A DNA stretch of 64,000 bases. It comes from Alphaproteobacteria bacterium WMHbin7 (GTDB lineage: Bacteria > Pseudomonadota > Alphaproteobacteria > Rhodospirillales > WMHbin7). Below, one piece after another: positions 17,298 through 25,876 of this stretch. The DNA is taken from contig PDZW01000010.1 in assembly GCA_002753155.1 (NCBI GenBank), forward strand, positions 1 to 64,000. Direction: 5' to 3'. The translations under genes and the position numbers were made by a program. The notes under the pieces were generated by a model, which saw nothing but the letters and a program-made list of their open reading frames with translations, did no database searches and was not told where the DNA came from. The first letter of the stretch is position 1. Each line of letters opens with the position of its first letter.

Positions 17298-17655
17298 TCT
17301 GCTTTAAAAAGGCGATCAGGTCGGCCCGTTCAAAGGCATCCTTAAGGCCAAAGAATTTCATGCGCCCGCCGGGCAGCGAGGCCTTGGGGTCTTCAAGATA
17401 GCGATCCAGCGCTTCCGGGGTCCAGATGCGGCCATCCCCTGCCATGGCCGGTGAAAAATCGTAATCCGAAACCGATCCGGCCCTTCTGCCCATCACACCG
17501 GCCAAAGTCGGCCCCAGATGGCCGTGAATGCCGGGCTTTATGCTGTGACACACGGCGCATTGATCGGCATAGAGGGCCTTGCCCTTCTCTGGATCGCCTT
17601 TGTCCAAAATGCCCGCCAGGGCCGGGCCGATCAGCAGAAGGCCCCAGAAACTCAT
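17284..17655 (-). CDS. Class I c-type cytochrome (monohaem)
   Basis: The 123-residue secreted cytochrome has an N-terminal signal peptide (WGLLLIGPALAG) and a single haem attachment motif CAVCH (C33, C36, H37). The distal ligand is probably Met99 in PGGRMKFFG. It resembles cytochrome c2/c552-type electron carriers of the periplasm. It starts at the ATG at 17655, overlapping the TGA of the upstream thioesterase gene by 4 bp. It converges with, and overlaps by 14 bp, the lipoprotein gene on the other strand. Confidence 0.88.
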   Translation of the reverse strand: MSFWGLLLIGPALAGILDKGDPEKGKALYADQCAVCHSIKPGIHGHLGPTLAGVMGRRAGSVSDYDFSPAMAGDGRIWTPEALDRYLEDPKASLPGGRMKFFGLKDAFERADLIAFLKQISER

Positions 17656-18062
17656 GGGGCGGGGGGCACCACGCGCGGACGCTGATCGCCGTCCACCGCC
17701 ACGAAGGTATAGGTGCCCTCGGTGACCTTGACCTCGTTGCCGTCGGCCATGCGCTTGACCCAGGCCTCGACCCGGACCGCGATCGAGGTGCGGCCCACCC
17801 GGATAATGTCGGCATAGCAGGTCAACTGATCGCCCACGAAAACCGGCTGGTGAAAGGCCATCGAGTCGACGCCCACCGTCGCCACCGGTCCCTGGGCCCT
17901 GAAATGGGCGCAAGTGCCGCCCGCCAAATCCATCTGGCTCATCAGCCAGCCGCCGAAAATATGACCATGCGGATTGGTGTCCGACGGCATGGCGATGGTG
18001 CGAATCCAGATATCGCAACGCTTAAGGCCGCATTTGGCGGCGGGCATGGACTGTTCCGTCAT
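17652..18062 (-). CDS. YciA-like acyl-CoA thioesterase (hotdog fold)
   Basis: YciA enzymes hydrolyse short to medium acyl-CoA esters in the cytoplasm. The 136 residues show the hotdog signature TIAMPSDTNPHGHIFGGWLM with N30, then D45 (QMDLAGG) as probable catalytic residues, and the second-strand pattern VGVDSMAFHQPVFVGD. The ATG at 18062 follows a GTGGGTAAG ribosome-binding site; a GTG four codons upstream is less likely. It is coupled to the cytochrome gene by a 4-bp overlap, although no functional link between them is known. It is divergent from parE. Confidence 0.88.
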   Translation of the reverse strand: MTEQSMPAAKCGLKRCDIWIRTIAMPSDTNPHGHIFGGWLMSQMDLAGGTCAHFRAQGPVATVGVDSMAFHQPVFVGDQLTCYADIIRVGRTSIAVRVEAWVKRMADGNEVKVTEGTYTFVAVDGDQRPRVVPPAP

Positions 18063-18115
18063 GAACTTACCCACAATATGTTGTTATCTAATTCTTACTT
18101 TACCACGAGATATCC

Positions 18116-18144
18116 TTGAAGGGCGAGAAGGGGATTCCTATAAT
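18116..18144 (+). promoter_or_regulatory. Strong sigma-70-like promoter directly abutting parE
   Basis: TTGAAG at 18116-18121 and a perfect TATAAT at 18139-18144 have the ideal 17-bp spacer. The -10 ends only 8 bp before the parE ATG at 18153, so transcription should begin at about 18150-18153. That predicts a leaderless or nearly leaderless message. No Shine-Dalgarno sequence precedes the ATG, which fits. Confidence 0.6.
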
Positions 18145-18152
18145 CCGCCGCC

Positions 18153-20144
18153 ATGAGCGATCTTTTTCAAAATCTGGCCCCCAAGGGCGACAATGCCTAC
18201 ACCGCCAAGGACATCGAGGTTCTGGAGGGGCTTGAGCCCGTCCGGCGCCGTCCCGGCATGTATATCGGCGGCACCGACGAACGGGCCCTGCACCATCTGG
18301 TGGCCGAGGTCCTGGACAACGCCATGGACGAGGCGCTGGCCGGTCACGCCACCTGGATCGATCTGATCCTGGAAGCCGAGGGTTATGTCACCGTGCGCGA
18401 CAACGGGCGCGGCATTCCTGTCGACCCTCATCCGAAATATCCGAAACAGTCCGCCCTGGAAGTGATTCTGACCACGCTGCATTCCGGCGGCAAATTCGGC
18501 AGCGACGCCTATAAAGTGTCGGGTGGCCTGCACGGGGTCGGCGTCTCCGTGGTCAATGCGCTCTCTGACAGTTTGGTGGTCGAGGTGGCGAGAGACAAGA
18601 AGCTCTACCGCCAGAGCTTCGTGCGCGGAAAAGCCAAGGGAAAGCTGGAGACCGTGGGTCCGGTGCAGAACCGGCGGGGCACGCAGGTCCGCTTCCATCC
18701 CGATCACGAGATTTTTGGACCCAGAGCCCATTTCCGCCCGGCCACGCTCTACCGCATGGCGCGCTCGAAGGCCTATCTTTTCCGCGGCATCGAAATCCGC
18801 TGGTCGTGCGATCCCGCCCTGCTCCGCGAAGGCGATACCACGCCAGTCAGCGAGACCCTGCACTTCCCCGGGGGCTTAAGCGATTTCCTGGCGACGTCGC
18901 TTTCGGGCCGCGCTTTGGTGGTGCCCGCCCTGTTCGCGGGCCAAGCCGCCCTGTCCGACGATATGGGGCAGGTGGAATGGGCCGTTGCCTGGCCCGCCGA
19001 CGAGGATAATTTCCTGAATTCCTACTGCAACACCGTACCCACCCCGGAAGGCGGCACCCATGAGCAGGGGTTGCGCTCGGCCTTGGGGCGCTCGCTTCGT
19101 GCCTATGGTGAAATGATCGGCAACAAGAAAGCCTCGCAGATCACCGCCGAGGATGTCATCGGAGGGGCTGCCGCCGTTCTGTCGCTCTTCATCCGCGATC
19201 CCCAATTCCAGGGGCAGACCAAGGAAAAGCTGGCGAGTGCCGAGGCGACACGGCTGGTCGAAGCCGCCGTCAAGGACCATTTCGATCACTGGCTGACTTC
19301 GGACCCCCAGGCAGCGCGCATTCTTTTGGAGAAATGTCTGGAGCGGGCCGACGAGCGGGCGCGCAAAAAGCAAGCCAAGGAAACCAAGCGCCAGTCGGCG
19401 ACGCGCCGCTTGCGCCTGCCCGGAAAACTGACTGATTGCACGCGCACCATCGCCAACGGCACGGAAGTCTTCCTGGTCGAAGGCGATTCGGCCGGCGGCT
19501 CGGCCAAGCAGGCCCGCGACCGCGAAACCCAGGCCGTGCTGCCTTTGCGCGGCAAGATTCTGAACGTCGCCAGTGCCACGGCGGAAAAACTGGCCGCAAA
19601 CCAGGAACTAAAAGACCTGATCGAAGCCCTGGGATGCGGCACACGTTCCAACTACGAAGAAGAAAAGCTGCGCTACGAAAAGGTCATCATCATGACCGAC
19701 GCCGATGTCGACGGCGCCCATATCGCCTCGCTTCTGATGACCTTTTTCTATCAGGAAATGCCCAAGCTGATCGAGCAGGGGCATTTGTATCTCGCCATGC
19801 CGCCGCTCTACCGGCTTTCGACCGGAAAGCTCTCGGCCTATGCCCGCGACGACGCCCATAAGGAAGAGCTTCTGGCTTCTGACTTCAAGAACAAGGGCAA
19901 GGTCGAGATCAGCCGCTTCAAAGGCCTGGGCGAAATGCCGCCGCAGCAATTGAAGGACACTACGATGAACCGCAAGGGACGCATCCTGCTGAGAGTCCGT
20001 CTGGCCCACGGGCGCAGCGAGGAAGATATCGAGGAGGCCAAGGAAGCGGCCCGCATGATCGACACGCTGATGGGCAAGCGCCCGGAGCTGCGTTTCCAAT
20101 TCATTCAGGAACGCGCCAAGTTCGTTCAGGAACTTGATGTCTGA
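18153..20144 (+). CDS. parE: DNA topoisomerase IV subunit B
   Basis: ParE is the ATPase subunit of topoisomerase IV, which unlinks daughter chromosomes. The 663 residues are the length of ParE rather than the roughly 800 of GyrB. The GHKL ATPase domain shows EVLDNAMDEALAG, RDNGRGIPVD and the glycine lid GGLHGVGVSVVNALS; the transducer carries the QTKEKLAS loop. The TOPRIM domain shows VEGDSAGGSAKQARDR near residue 443 and MTDADVDGAHIASLL near 514. The ATG lies just after a strong promoter without a ribosome-binding site. Its 3' end overlaps bluB by 19 bp. Confidence 0.96.
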   Translation: MSDLFQNLAPKGDNAYTAKDIEVLEGLEPVRRRPGMYIGGTDERALHHLVAEVLDNAMDEALAGHATWIDLILEAEGYVTVRDNGRGIPVDPHPKYPKQSALEVILTTLHSGGKFGSDAYKVSGGLHGVGVSVVNALSDSLVVEVARDKKLYRQSFVRGKAKGKLETVGPVQNRRGTQVRFHPDHEIFGPRAHFRPATLYRMARSKAYLFRGIEIRWSCDPALLREGDTTPVSETLHFPGGLSDFLATSLSGRALVVPALFAGQAALSDDMGQVEWAVAWPADEDNFLNSYCNTVPTPEGGTHEQGLRSALGRSLRAYGEMIGNKKASQITAEDVIGGAAAVLSLFIRDPQFQGQTKEKLASAEATRLVEAAVKDHFDHWLTSDPQAARILLEKCLERADERARKKQAKETKRQSATRRLRLPGKLTDCTRTIANGTEVFLVEGDSAGGSAKQARDRETQAVLPLRGKILNVASATAEKLAANQELKDLIEALGCGTRSNYEEEKLRYEKVIIMTDADVDGAHIASLLMTFFYQEMPKLIEQGHLYLAMPPLYRLSTGKLSAYARDDAHKEELLASDFKNKGKVEISRFKGLGEMPPQQLKDTTMNRKGRILLRVRLAHGRSEEDIEEAKEAARMIDTLMGKRPELRFQFIQERAKFVQELDV

Positions 20145-20860
20145 TGGCGGATTTCGCCGCGCAGCAAGGGCAGAAGATCATCGGGGCCTTCAGCACCCCA
20201 ACGATCCAGATGCACCAAGCCGTCAAGGGCGAGACGCTGGCGCCATCCCGCCGTTTCCAATTCGGGCTTATCCAGGAAATGGGTGACGGAACCCAGGCAC
20301 AAATAGGCCACCGGGATCACGCGTTCGGGAATACCCAGAACCGTCTTCAGGGCCTGGGGATCAAGGATCGACACCCAGCCTACGCCAAGCCCCTCAGCCC
20401 TGGCCGCCAGCCACAAATTCATCACAGCGCAGACCGTACTGTATTCGTCCATCTCGGGAATATGTGTGCGCCCGATCACCACCTTGCCTGCCCGCTCGGG
20501 ATCGCAGGTAATGCACAGATTCAAAGGCGAATCGAGAATGCCCTCAAGCTTGAGGCGCGCATAGGCCGCCCCCCGCTCATCTTCGAACATGGCCCGGGCC
20601 TCGGCATTGGCCCTGTCGAACAATTCCTTGACCCGGCTGCGCACCCCCCTGTCCCTGATCAAAAGAAAACTCCAGGGCTGCATATAGCCCACCGAGGGCG
20701 CATGGTGCGCCGCTCTCAGAAGACGGGCCAGCACCTCATCGGGCACCGGGTCCGGCTTGAATTGCGCACGCACGTCGCGCCTGGAAAAAATGGCGCGGTA
20801 CAGGCCCTGGCGGGCGGCCTCGTCAAAGGCGTGGGGTGACTCATCCATGGCGGGGATCAT
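20126..20860 (-). CDS. bluB: 5,6-dimethylbenzimidazole synthase (BluB)
   Basis: BluB uses oxygen to break down reduced FMN into 5,6-dimethylbenzimidazole, the lower ligand of cobalamin. The protein is a nitroreductase-fold enzyme of about 244 residues. It shows IFSRRDVRAQFKPDPVPDE at the FMN-binding N-terminus, AAHHAPSVGYMQPWSFLLI, a central HIPEMDEYSTVCAVMNLW, and a GVGWVSILDP segment typical of BluB. The ATG at 20860 was chosen; 20848 is possible. It overlaps the 3' end of parE in a tail-to-tail manner. B12 is needed by the class II ribonucleotide reductase in this window, which makes a DMB source relevant. Confidence 0.88.
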   Translation of the reverse strand: MIPAMDESPHAFDEAARQGLYRAIFSRRDVRAQFKPDPVPDEVLARLLRAAHHAPSVGYMQPWSFLLIRDRGVRSRVKELFDRANAEARAMFEDERGAAYARLKLEGILDSPLNLCITCDPERAGKVVIGRTHIPEMDEYSTVCAVMNLWLAARAEGLGVGWVSILDPQALKTVLGIPERVIPVAYLCLGSVTHFLDKPELETAGWRQRLALDGLVHLDRWGAEGPDDLLPLLRGEIRHQTSSS

Positions 20861-21052
20861 ATCCAATCCATGCCGCGCCAGACCAGAAAACTTCTGGGAA
20901 ACCGCACAAGGCGCGGGCGTTCATGGCACGGTCGATGCAGGAAGAACCACCGAAGGGCATGAATCGGGCCATTCCGGCGCCTTTCGGTCGGTCCTACCCG
21001 GCAGAAAAAGCCCATCGGCCACAAATGCCCAGCTTTTCGAAGGGAGACGAAG

Positions 21053-21253
21053 ATGACCTATCCCATGTTCGATTCGGAATTCACCAACTGGCAGGGCGAC
21101 CTGGACACCCGGTTAAAAGATGGCTTTGATCGCTCGATTCGCGATTTGGGCGTTGAAGGCAGGACGCTCCTCGATCACTATTATGCGGGTGTCTCGGTCT
21201 TCGGGATGCTGGACGTGATTACGCGCCAGCATGGACTGACACATTCGAGATAG
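21053..21253 (+). CDS. Small hypothetical protein (66 residues)
   Basis: A short gene with a good ribosome-binding site (GAAGGGAGACGAAG directly before the ATG). The product is hydrophilic with an acidic N-terminal half (DSEFTNWQGDLDTRLKDGFD) and ends HGLTHSR. I see no signal peptide, membrane segment or known motif. It is preceded by a 192-bp region without other features and followed, 49 bp later, by the Pro/Ala-rich protein on the same strand. I do not recognise it. Confidence 0.6.
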   Translation: MTYPMFDSEFTNWQGDLDTRLKDGFDRSIRDLGVEGRTLLDHYYAGVSVFGMLDVITRQHGLTHSR

Positions 21254-21302
21254 AACGGGGCGCCGGGCTGAGTGGCGCCGGTTTGCGGGGAGAGAGTTGG
21301 TC

Positions 21303-22580
21303 GTGATTTTGGTCCATCGGTTGCTGATTGCCCTGACGTTTGCTTTCGCTCTGGGAACCGCTTCGGCATGGTCACAGGCCCCCGCTCCCACTCCTTTTAC
21401 GCCTGAAAAGGCATCTCCGCCTGCTCCCGCTCCTGCACCCGCACAAACGCCAGCGATCGCGCCGACTCAAGCCCCGGCAAAGGCTGCGCCTGTCAAGGAA
21501 CCCACCAAGAATATCTTGCAGCTTCCTTCCGCCAAGACAGCGACACCTGCCGCCAAGGCAGCACCTGCGGCACCCGTGGCAGCCCCCCGCCAGCCGGTCG
21601 AGCCCAGGGCGATTCCCGCCTTCGTTCCCCCCGGCCCGCCTCCCTTGGACGAGACGAGTCTTCACAAGCCGGTCCTGGCCGTCCTGAAGGCCGCCCAGGC
21701 CATGGGCGCAGAAGAGGATTCCGCTAGATGGATCGACACTGGCGCCTGCTGGGTCTGGATCGGTATGAAACGCGATCAGGCATGGTCGCGCTACCGCTTC
21801 GCCTATGAGGGTGGATGCGGGCAAGGCCGCGCCGAGGGGCAAGGAAAGCTGAAGATCGAAAGCCAGAACGCCCAGGGAAAATGGGAGCCACAGACCGAAT
21901 TCGAGACTATCTGGAAAAGTGGGGTTCCTTTGTCCGATGCAAAGGCAGGCACGGGGGGAAACCTTCTGATCGGCCTTGCCGACCGCACGGTCCTGTCCTG
22001 GATGGGCTCCAGCATGAACGAGGAAGCCGAGGTTTTCGCCGTCGGTCGCGCCGACGATCAGGGGCGCGTCACTCCCTGCGCCTCCCAAAGCCTGCTCGCC
22101 GTGGCTCAGTCTTCCGATATCGGCGGCGACCGCTTCAAACATCTTCTGCGCCGCGCTGTTTCCGTGGTCAGTGCGCAATGCCAGGAGAACATGCGTACCC
22201 TTTGGCTGGTTTCCCTGGTTCCATCCGAGGGTCTGGTTCTTTCCAGCCGCCAGGGCGCTGTCAACGCCCAGCCGATCAAGGCCCAGGCGGAAATACGCGA
22301 AGGCGTGATCTATGCCTACAGTCAACGCTTCGCAACGCCGCCCGCCTTGCTGCCTCAAACATCGGCCGTTCCAGGCGCGCAAATGCTTTCCTGGACCCCT
22401 CCGATCGAGGAACTGGACCACCAACTCCTGCTGGTCTTTGCCCTGCCGGTCTTTTTGCTGATCTTGCTGTTGGTGGCGATGCGCATCGCCTATGCCTCGA
22501 CGCGCAACGTGGTGGCCCCCGCTCCTAAGATCAAGGCTAAGTCCGCTCCTCTGCCAGCCAGTAGCGCAAGACGGCGCTGA
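21303..22580 (+). CDS. Pro/Ala-rich secreted protein with C-terminal membrane anchor, unknown function
   Basis: The 425-residue product starts with a signal peptide (LLIALTFAFALGTASAWSQA). A long low-complexity Pro/Ala/Lys linker (about residues 25-115) leads into a globular middle part with several cysteines (TGACWVWIGMK, YEGGCGQGRAEGQG, CASQSLL, AQCQENM). One transmembrane helix near residues 378-398 (LLLVFALPVFLLILLLVAMR) precedes a basic C-terminal tail. This predicts a periplasmic domain tethered at the C-terminus. GTG 21303 gives better spacing from GGGGAG than TTG 21297. It overlaps the convergent hydrolase by 44 bp. I do not recognise the family. Confidence 0.7.
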   Translation: MILVHRLLIALTFAFALGTASAWSQAPAPTPFTPEKASPPAPAPAPAQTPAIAPTQAPAKAAPVKEPTKNILQLPSAKTATPAAKAAPAAPVAAPRQPVEPRAIPAFVPPGPPPLDETSLHKPVLAVLKAAQAMGAEEDSARWIDTGACWVWIGMKRDQAWSRYRFAYEGGCGQGRAEGQGKLKIESQNAQGKWEPQTEFETIWKSGVPLSDAKAGTGGNLLIGLADRTVLSWMGSSMNEEAEVFAVGRADDQGRVTPCASQSLLAVAQSSDIGGDRFKHLLRRAVSVVSAQCQENMRTLWLVSLVPSEGLVLSSRQGAVNAQPIKAQAEIREGVIYAYSQRFATPPALLPQTSAVPGAQMLSWTPPIEELDHQLLLVFALPVFLLILLLVAMRIAYASTRNVVAPAPKIKAKSAPLPASSARRR

Positions 22581-23241
22581 CGGCCCGGGGTTGTTCCAGC
22601 GGCGACAGGTGCCCGCAATCCTCGACGATGACCAGCTTGCCCCCAGAAACAAGCCCCGCCATGTCGCGATGAACCTCAAGCGGGGTCAGTTGATCCTGCC
22701 GCCCGCACAGAATCAGCGTCGGACAGGTAATGCGCTCCAGGTCCGCCCGCCCATCGACGCGCCCCATGATGGCGGTCTGCTGGCGCACGAAAGCCTCCTT
22801 GCCCACGCGTTCCGCCATGGCCAGCACAGTGCCAGCAATCAGGGGATCATCGACATGATCGGGGTGAACCAGCATCGGCAGCAGGCGGGGCGTTACGCCT
22901 TTGAAATTCCCGGTCTGGGCCAGCTCGATCAGACCCAGGCGCCTGGCGCGCCCCTCCTCGGTATCGGGTTTGAAGGTCGTGTCGAGAAGGGCCAGACGCG
23001 TCACCCGGCCCGGCGCTTGGCGCATGATTTCCTGCGCCACATAGCCGCCCATCGACAGCCCCAACATAGAGAAACGCGGGGGCGCCCAGGCCAGAACGCG
23101 CCTGGCCATGCCGGAAATGCTGTCATCTTCGGTCAAGTCTGCAACGTGGAAATGCGCCACATCGCCAAGGGTTTCCATGGCATGACCAAAGAGAGCGCCA
23201 TCGCAAAGCAAGCCCGGCAAAAGCACGACAGGTTGAGACAT
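22537..23241 (-). CDS. Alpha/beta-fold hydrolase
   Basis: The 234 residues form a small alpha/beta hydrolase with the complete triad: nucleophile S63 in the elbow GLSMGGY, D183 in LILCGRQDQLTP and H211 in EDCGHLSPLEQP. The oxyanion-hole region is VLLPGLLCDGALFG at the N-terminus. The substrate is not predictable from sequence. The ATG at 23241 is preferred because the upstream part of the frame lacks fold-like sequence. It lies 8 bp downstream of an isochorismatase-like gene and is probably co-transcribed. Its 3' end overlaps the opposite-strand gene. Confidence 0.85.
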   Translation of the reverse strand: MSQPVVLLPGLLCDGALFGHAMETLGDVAHFHVADLTEDDSISGMARRVLAWAPPRFSMLGLSMGGYVAQEIMRQAPGRVTRLALLDTTFKPDTEEGRARRLGLIELAQTGNFKGVTPRLLPMLVHPDHVDDPLIAGTVLAMAERVGKEAFVRQQTAIMGRVDGRADLERITCPTLILCGRQDQLTPLEVHRDMAGLVSGGKLVIVEDCGHLSPLEQPRAVSAVLRYWLAEERT

Positions 23242-23249
23242 GGGACCCT

Positions 23250-23792
23250 CTATTTGATCAAAGCCGACAATTCCTTGAATTCCGGGGTCGCCGCCCGACC
23301 CAGCCACTCGAAGACCACCATCTCGACGGTGACGATTTCAATTCCGTTCGCAGCCAAGCGCTGACGTGCCGTCTCGAGGCTGGCGATCTGGCGGGAAGAA
23401 CAGGCATCGAAGGCAACAAAAACCTCGTAGCCTGCCGCCTTCAGACCCAAGGCGGTCTGAGTGACGCAAATATGGGATTCGATGCCCGCCAGCACCGCCT
23501 GACGCCGCCCGAACCCCGCCACGCGCTCCAAAAACCCCTCTTCGCCGGTACTGGCGAAATGCAGCTTGGTAAATAACGCGCCCTCGGGAATGAAGGGCCT
23601 GAGATCCGCCTGGGTCGGCCCCAACCCCTGGGGATACTGCTCCGTGACCACCATGGGCAGGCCCAGCCTTAAGGCCGCCCGCATCAGGATCGCCGTCCCC
23701 CAAAGCACCTTGCGCGGGTCGGCCATGACCGGCAACAGGCGCTCTTGAACATCGATCACGGCCAAAAAGGAGCTTTCAGCGTTAAGAAGCAT
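23250..23792 (-). CDS. Isochorismatase-like cysteine hydrolase
   Basis: This 180-residue protein has the cysteine-hydrolase triad of the isochorismatase/nicotinamidase superfamily: D14 (AVIDVQERL), K76 (LFTKLHFAS) and C109 (GIESHICVTQTALGL), with the usual cis-peptide region before the cysteine. It resembles the YcaC-like and isochorismatase-domain subfamily more than nicotinamidase, but the substrate is open. The ATG at 23792 has a GGGGG tract upstream; GTG 23804 is the alternative. It is divergent from the DUF2336 gene across 148 bp. Confidence 0.85.
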   Translation of the reverse strand: MLLNAESSFLAVIDVQERLLPVMADPRKVLWGTAILMRAALRLGLPMVVTEQYPQGLGPTQADLRPFIPEGALFTKLHFASTGEEGFLERVAGFGRRQAVLAGIESHICVTQTALGLKAAGYEVFVAFDACSSRQIASLETARQRLAANGIEIVTVEMVVFEWLGRAATPEFKELSALIK

Positions 23793-23940
23793 GGTTGCCC
23801 CCACAATGGTTGTTACCTATTACCTGCCCTTATGATCGCCTTGTTAAGGCTTTCCTTCAAGAGGTGTGGCCTTAAGCTTTGATGAGAGTTATAGTCGGAC
23901 AAAAGAACCCCCGGGGCCATGGCTTTGCGCTGAGACGTTC

Positions 23941-25080
23941 ATGACGATCAAAAAGGGCCTTTCCGAGGCGGATGTACAACGCCTCCTCTCCAACCCCTCC
24001 GCCGAGGCGCGGGCCGATACGGCTGCCAAACTGGCCGAGGGGTTCAGTGCGCATGGCCTCAGCGATTCCGAGCGCCGTCTGGCCGAGGACATCTTCCGCA
24101 TCATGATGCATGACGCCGAGGAGCGGGTCCGCCGCGCCCTGGCCCTGCATCTGAAAAGCTGCCCCGACGTGCCGCGCGATGTCGCGGTCAAGCTTGCCCA
24201 TGACGTCGAAACGGTCGCCGTTCCGATGCTGAAATATTCGGATATCCTGACCGACGAAGATCTGGTCGAGATCATTCAAAGCCAGGGCACCGGGCATCAC
24301 GTGGCCATCGCCAGTCGCGCCAAGGTCTCGGAAACGGTTTCCGAGGCCCTGGTCGAGACGAAAAGCGCCGTTGTCGTGGAAACCCTGGTCGCCAATGAAG
24401 GCGCTGACATCTCTGAAAACTCGCTGAAAGTGGTGATCGACAGTTTTGGCGACAACGAGAGCGTTCAAGACAAGCTGGCGCACCGGGCAAAACTTCCGAT
24501 CACGGTGGCCGAACGCCTGATGGCCAGAGCCTCCGAGAATCTGCGCCGCTATCTGATGAGCCGCCCGGAAATGACCGCCGAGCAGGCCGACATGATCGCC
24601 CTGCAAAGCCGCGAACGGGCGATTCTGGGCTTGGCTGGCGATTACGACATGGGTGATGTCGAGCTTTTGGTGCGCCACCTGCACCGCAACGAACGCCTGA
24701 CCGCCTCGATCATCCTCAGAGCCCTGTGCATGGGGGATTTGCGCTTCTTCGAGGCCGGTCTGGCCCAGCTTTCCGGCGTGCCCCTGGTCAATACGCGCAT
24801 TCTGATTCACGATTCCGGACGGCTTGGCTTTCGCGCCATTTTCGAGCGGGCCGGCCTGCCAAAACAGCTTTTCCAGGCCTTCTTCGCAGCCGTCGAGGTG
24901 GAACGCGAGACGCGCTATGACGGAGCGCCCCGCGACCGCGAGCGCCATTCGCGCCTGATGTTGGAGCGCATTCTGACCCAATACGGCATGGCCGACGTGC
25001 AGTTCGGCGCCGAGGATCTGGAATATCTGATGACCAAGCTGATGAAGCTGCCATCGCCGCTGGCCGCCGAAGCGGGCTGA
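23941..25080 (+). CDS. DUF2336 domain protein (HEAT-like helical repeats)
   Basis: A 379-residue, almost wholly helical cytoplasmic protein with the repeat-like segments typical of DUF2336, an alphaproteobacterial family of unknown function. Examples are LSEADVQRLLSNPSAEARADTA..., SDILTDEDLVEIIQSQG, RAKLPITVAERLMARASENL and LMSRPEMTAEQADMIA. The repeats suggest a scaffold or protein-binding role. The ATG at 23941 was chosen; the frame extends 25 codons upstream, but that part looks unlike the family. A methyltransferase gene starts 4 bp after the stop, so the two are probably one operon. Confidence 0.82.
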   Translation: MTIKKGLSEADVQRLLSNPSAEARADTAAKLAEGFSAHGLSDSERRLAEDIFRIMMHDAEERVRRALALHLKSCPDVPRDVAVKLAHDVETVAVPMLKYSDILTDEDLVEIIQSQGTGHHVAIASRAKVSETVSEALVETKSAVVVETLVANEGADISENSLKVVIDSFGDNESVQDKLAHRAKLPITVAERLMARASENLRRYLMSRPEMTAEQADMIALQSRERAILGLAGDYDMGDVELLVRHLHRNERLTASIILRALCMGDLRFFEAGLAQLSGVPLVNTRILIHDSGRLGFRAIFERAGLPKQLFQAFFAAVEVERETRYDGAPRDRERHSRLMLERILTQYGMADVQFGAEDLEYLMTKLMKLPSPLAAEAG

Positions 25081-25084
25081 TCAC

Positions 25085-25876
25085 ATGGCCGTTCTCGGAC
25101 CTCTTTGCGCCATCTATGAACAGCGCGGCTTCGAAGTTTCCACCGGCTTTAATCCCACCCATGTCTATGGCGAGCCTATCTCACCCTTCACCTATCTGTT
25201 CAGGGAGGGCGAAACCTGGAATGCCGCCGCCGGAATCGCCGTTCAGGAACTCTACTTTCTGGAAACCCTGGCCGCCGACTGGCAGCCCGCCAATATTCTG
25301 ATCATCGGAAATTCGTTCGGCTGGAGCGCCCTTGCCATGGCGCTGATCTTTCCCAAGGCCCATGTTCTGGCTGTCGATTGCTGCGACACCGAGGACACGC
25401 TGGAAGGCCTTCGGATGACCAACAAGATTGCCCAAGAGGAAGGGCTTTCGAACCTGCTGGCCGTCCAGGGAACCTCGCCCCAGGATATGGAACGCGTTGC
25501 CCGCGATCACGCCCCAGCACCCTGGGACATGGTCTTCATCGATGGCGAACATACCGAGCGCCAGATCGAACGCGATTTTCGAGGAACCCGGCCCCTCGCC
25601 GCCCCAGACGCTCTTTGGCTGTTCCATGACGCCATCAGCTTCGAATTGCTGGGCGCCACAGCCCGCCTGGCCGAGGAAACCGGCCTGATCCACCAGCCCC
25701 TCTGGCGCACCCCCTCGGGCATCGCCGCCCTGGTTCCGCCTGCTCTGGTCACCAAGGTGGCCCCGGCGCTTCACGCCTTTGCCGGGTCGGAAAGCAGTTT
25801 CAGACGCATGCGCGAATTGGGACGCTTCGGCAGCTCCGAGCGCCTGATTTCCGCGCTCAAATGCCCGAAGGCTTGA
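25085..25876 (+). CDS. Class I SAM-dependent methyltransferase-like protein
   Basis: The 263 residues carry a Rossmann-type SAM-binding region beginning ILIIGNSFGWSALAMALIFP (residues 71-90), an acidic strand end AVDCCDTEDT and the later strand WDMVFIDGEHTERQI, matching the Methyltransf_24 group. The methyl acceptor is unknown. The usual GxGxG is relaxed to GNSFGWS, so binding should be confirmed. It lies 4 bp after the DUF2336 gene. Its last 20 bp overlap the ABC permease gene on the opposite strand. Confidence 0.75.
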   Translation: MAVLGPLCAIYEQRGFEVSTGFNPTHVYGEPISPFTYLFREGETWNAAAGIAVQELYFLETLAADWQPANILIIGNSFGWSALAMALIFPKAHVLAVDCCDTEDTLEGLRMTNKIAQEEGLSNLLAVQGTSPQDMERVARDHAPAPWDMVFIDGEHTERQIERDFRGTRPLAAPDALWLFHDAISFELLGATARLAEETGLIHQPLWRTPSGIAALVPPALVTKVAPALHAFAGSESSFRRMRELGRFGSSERLISALKCPKA

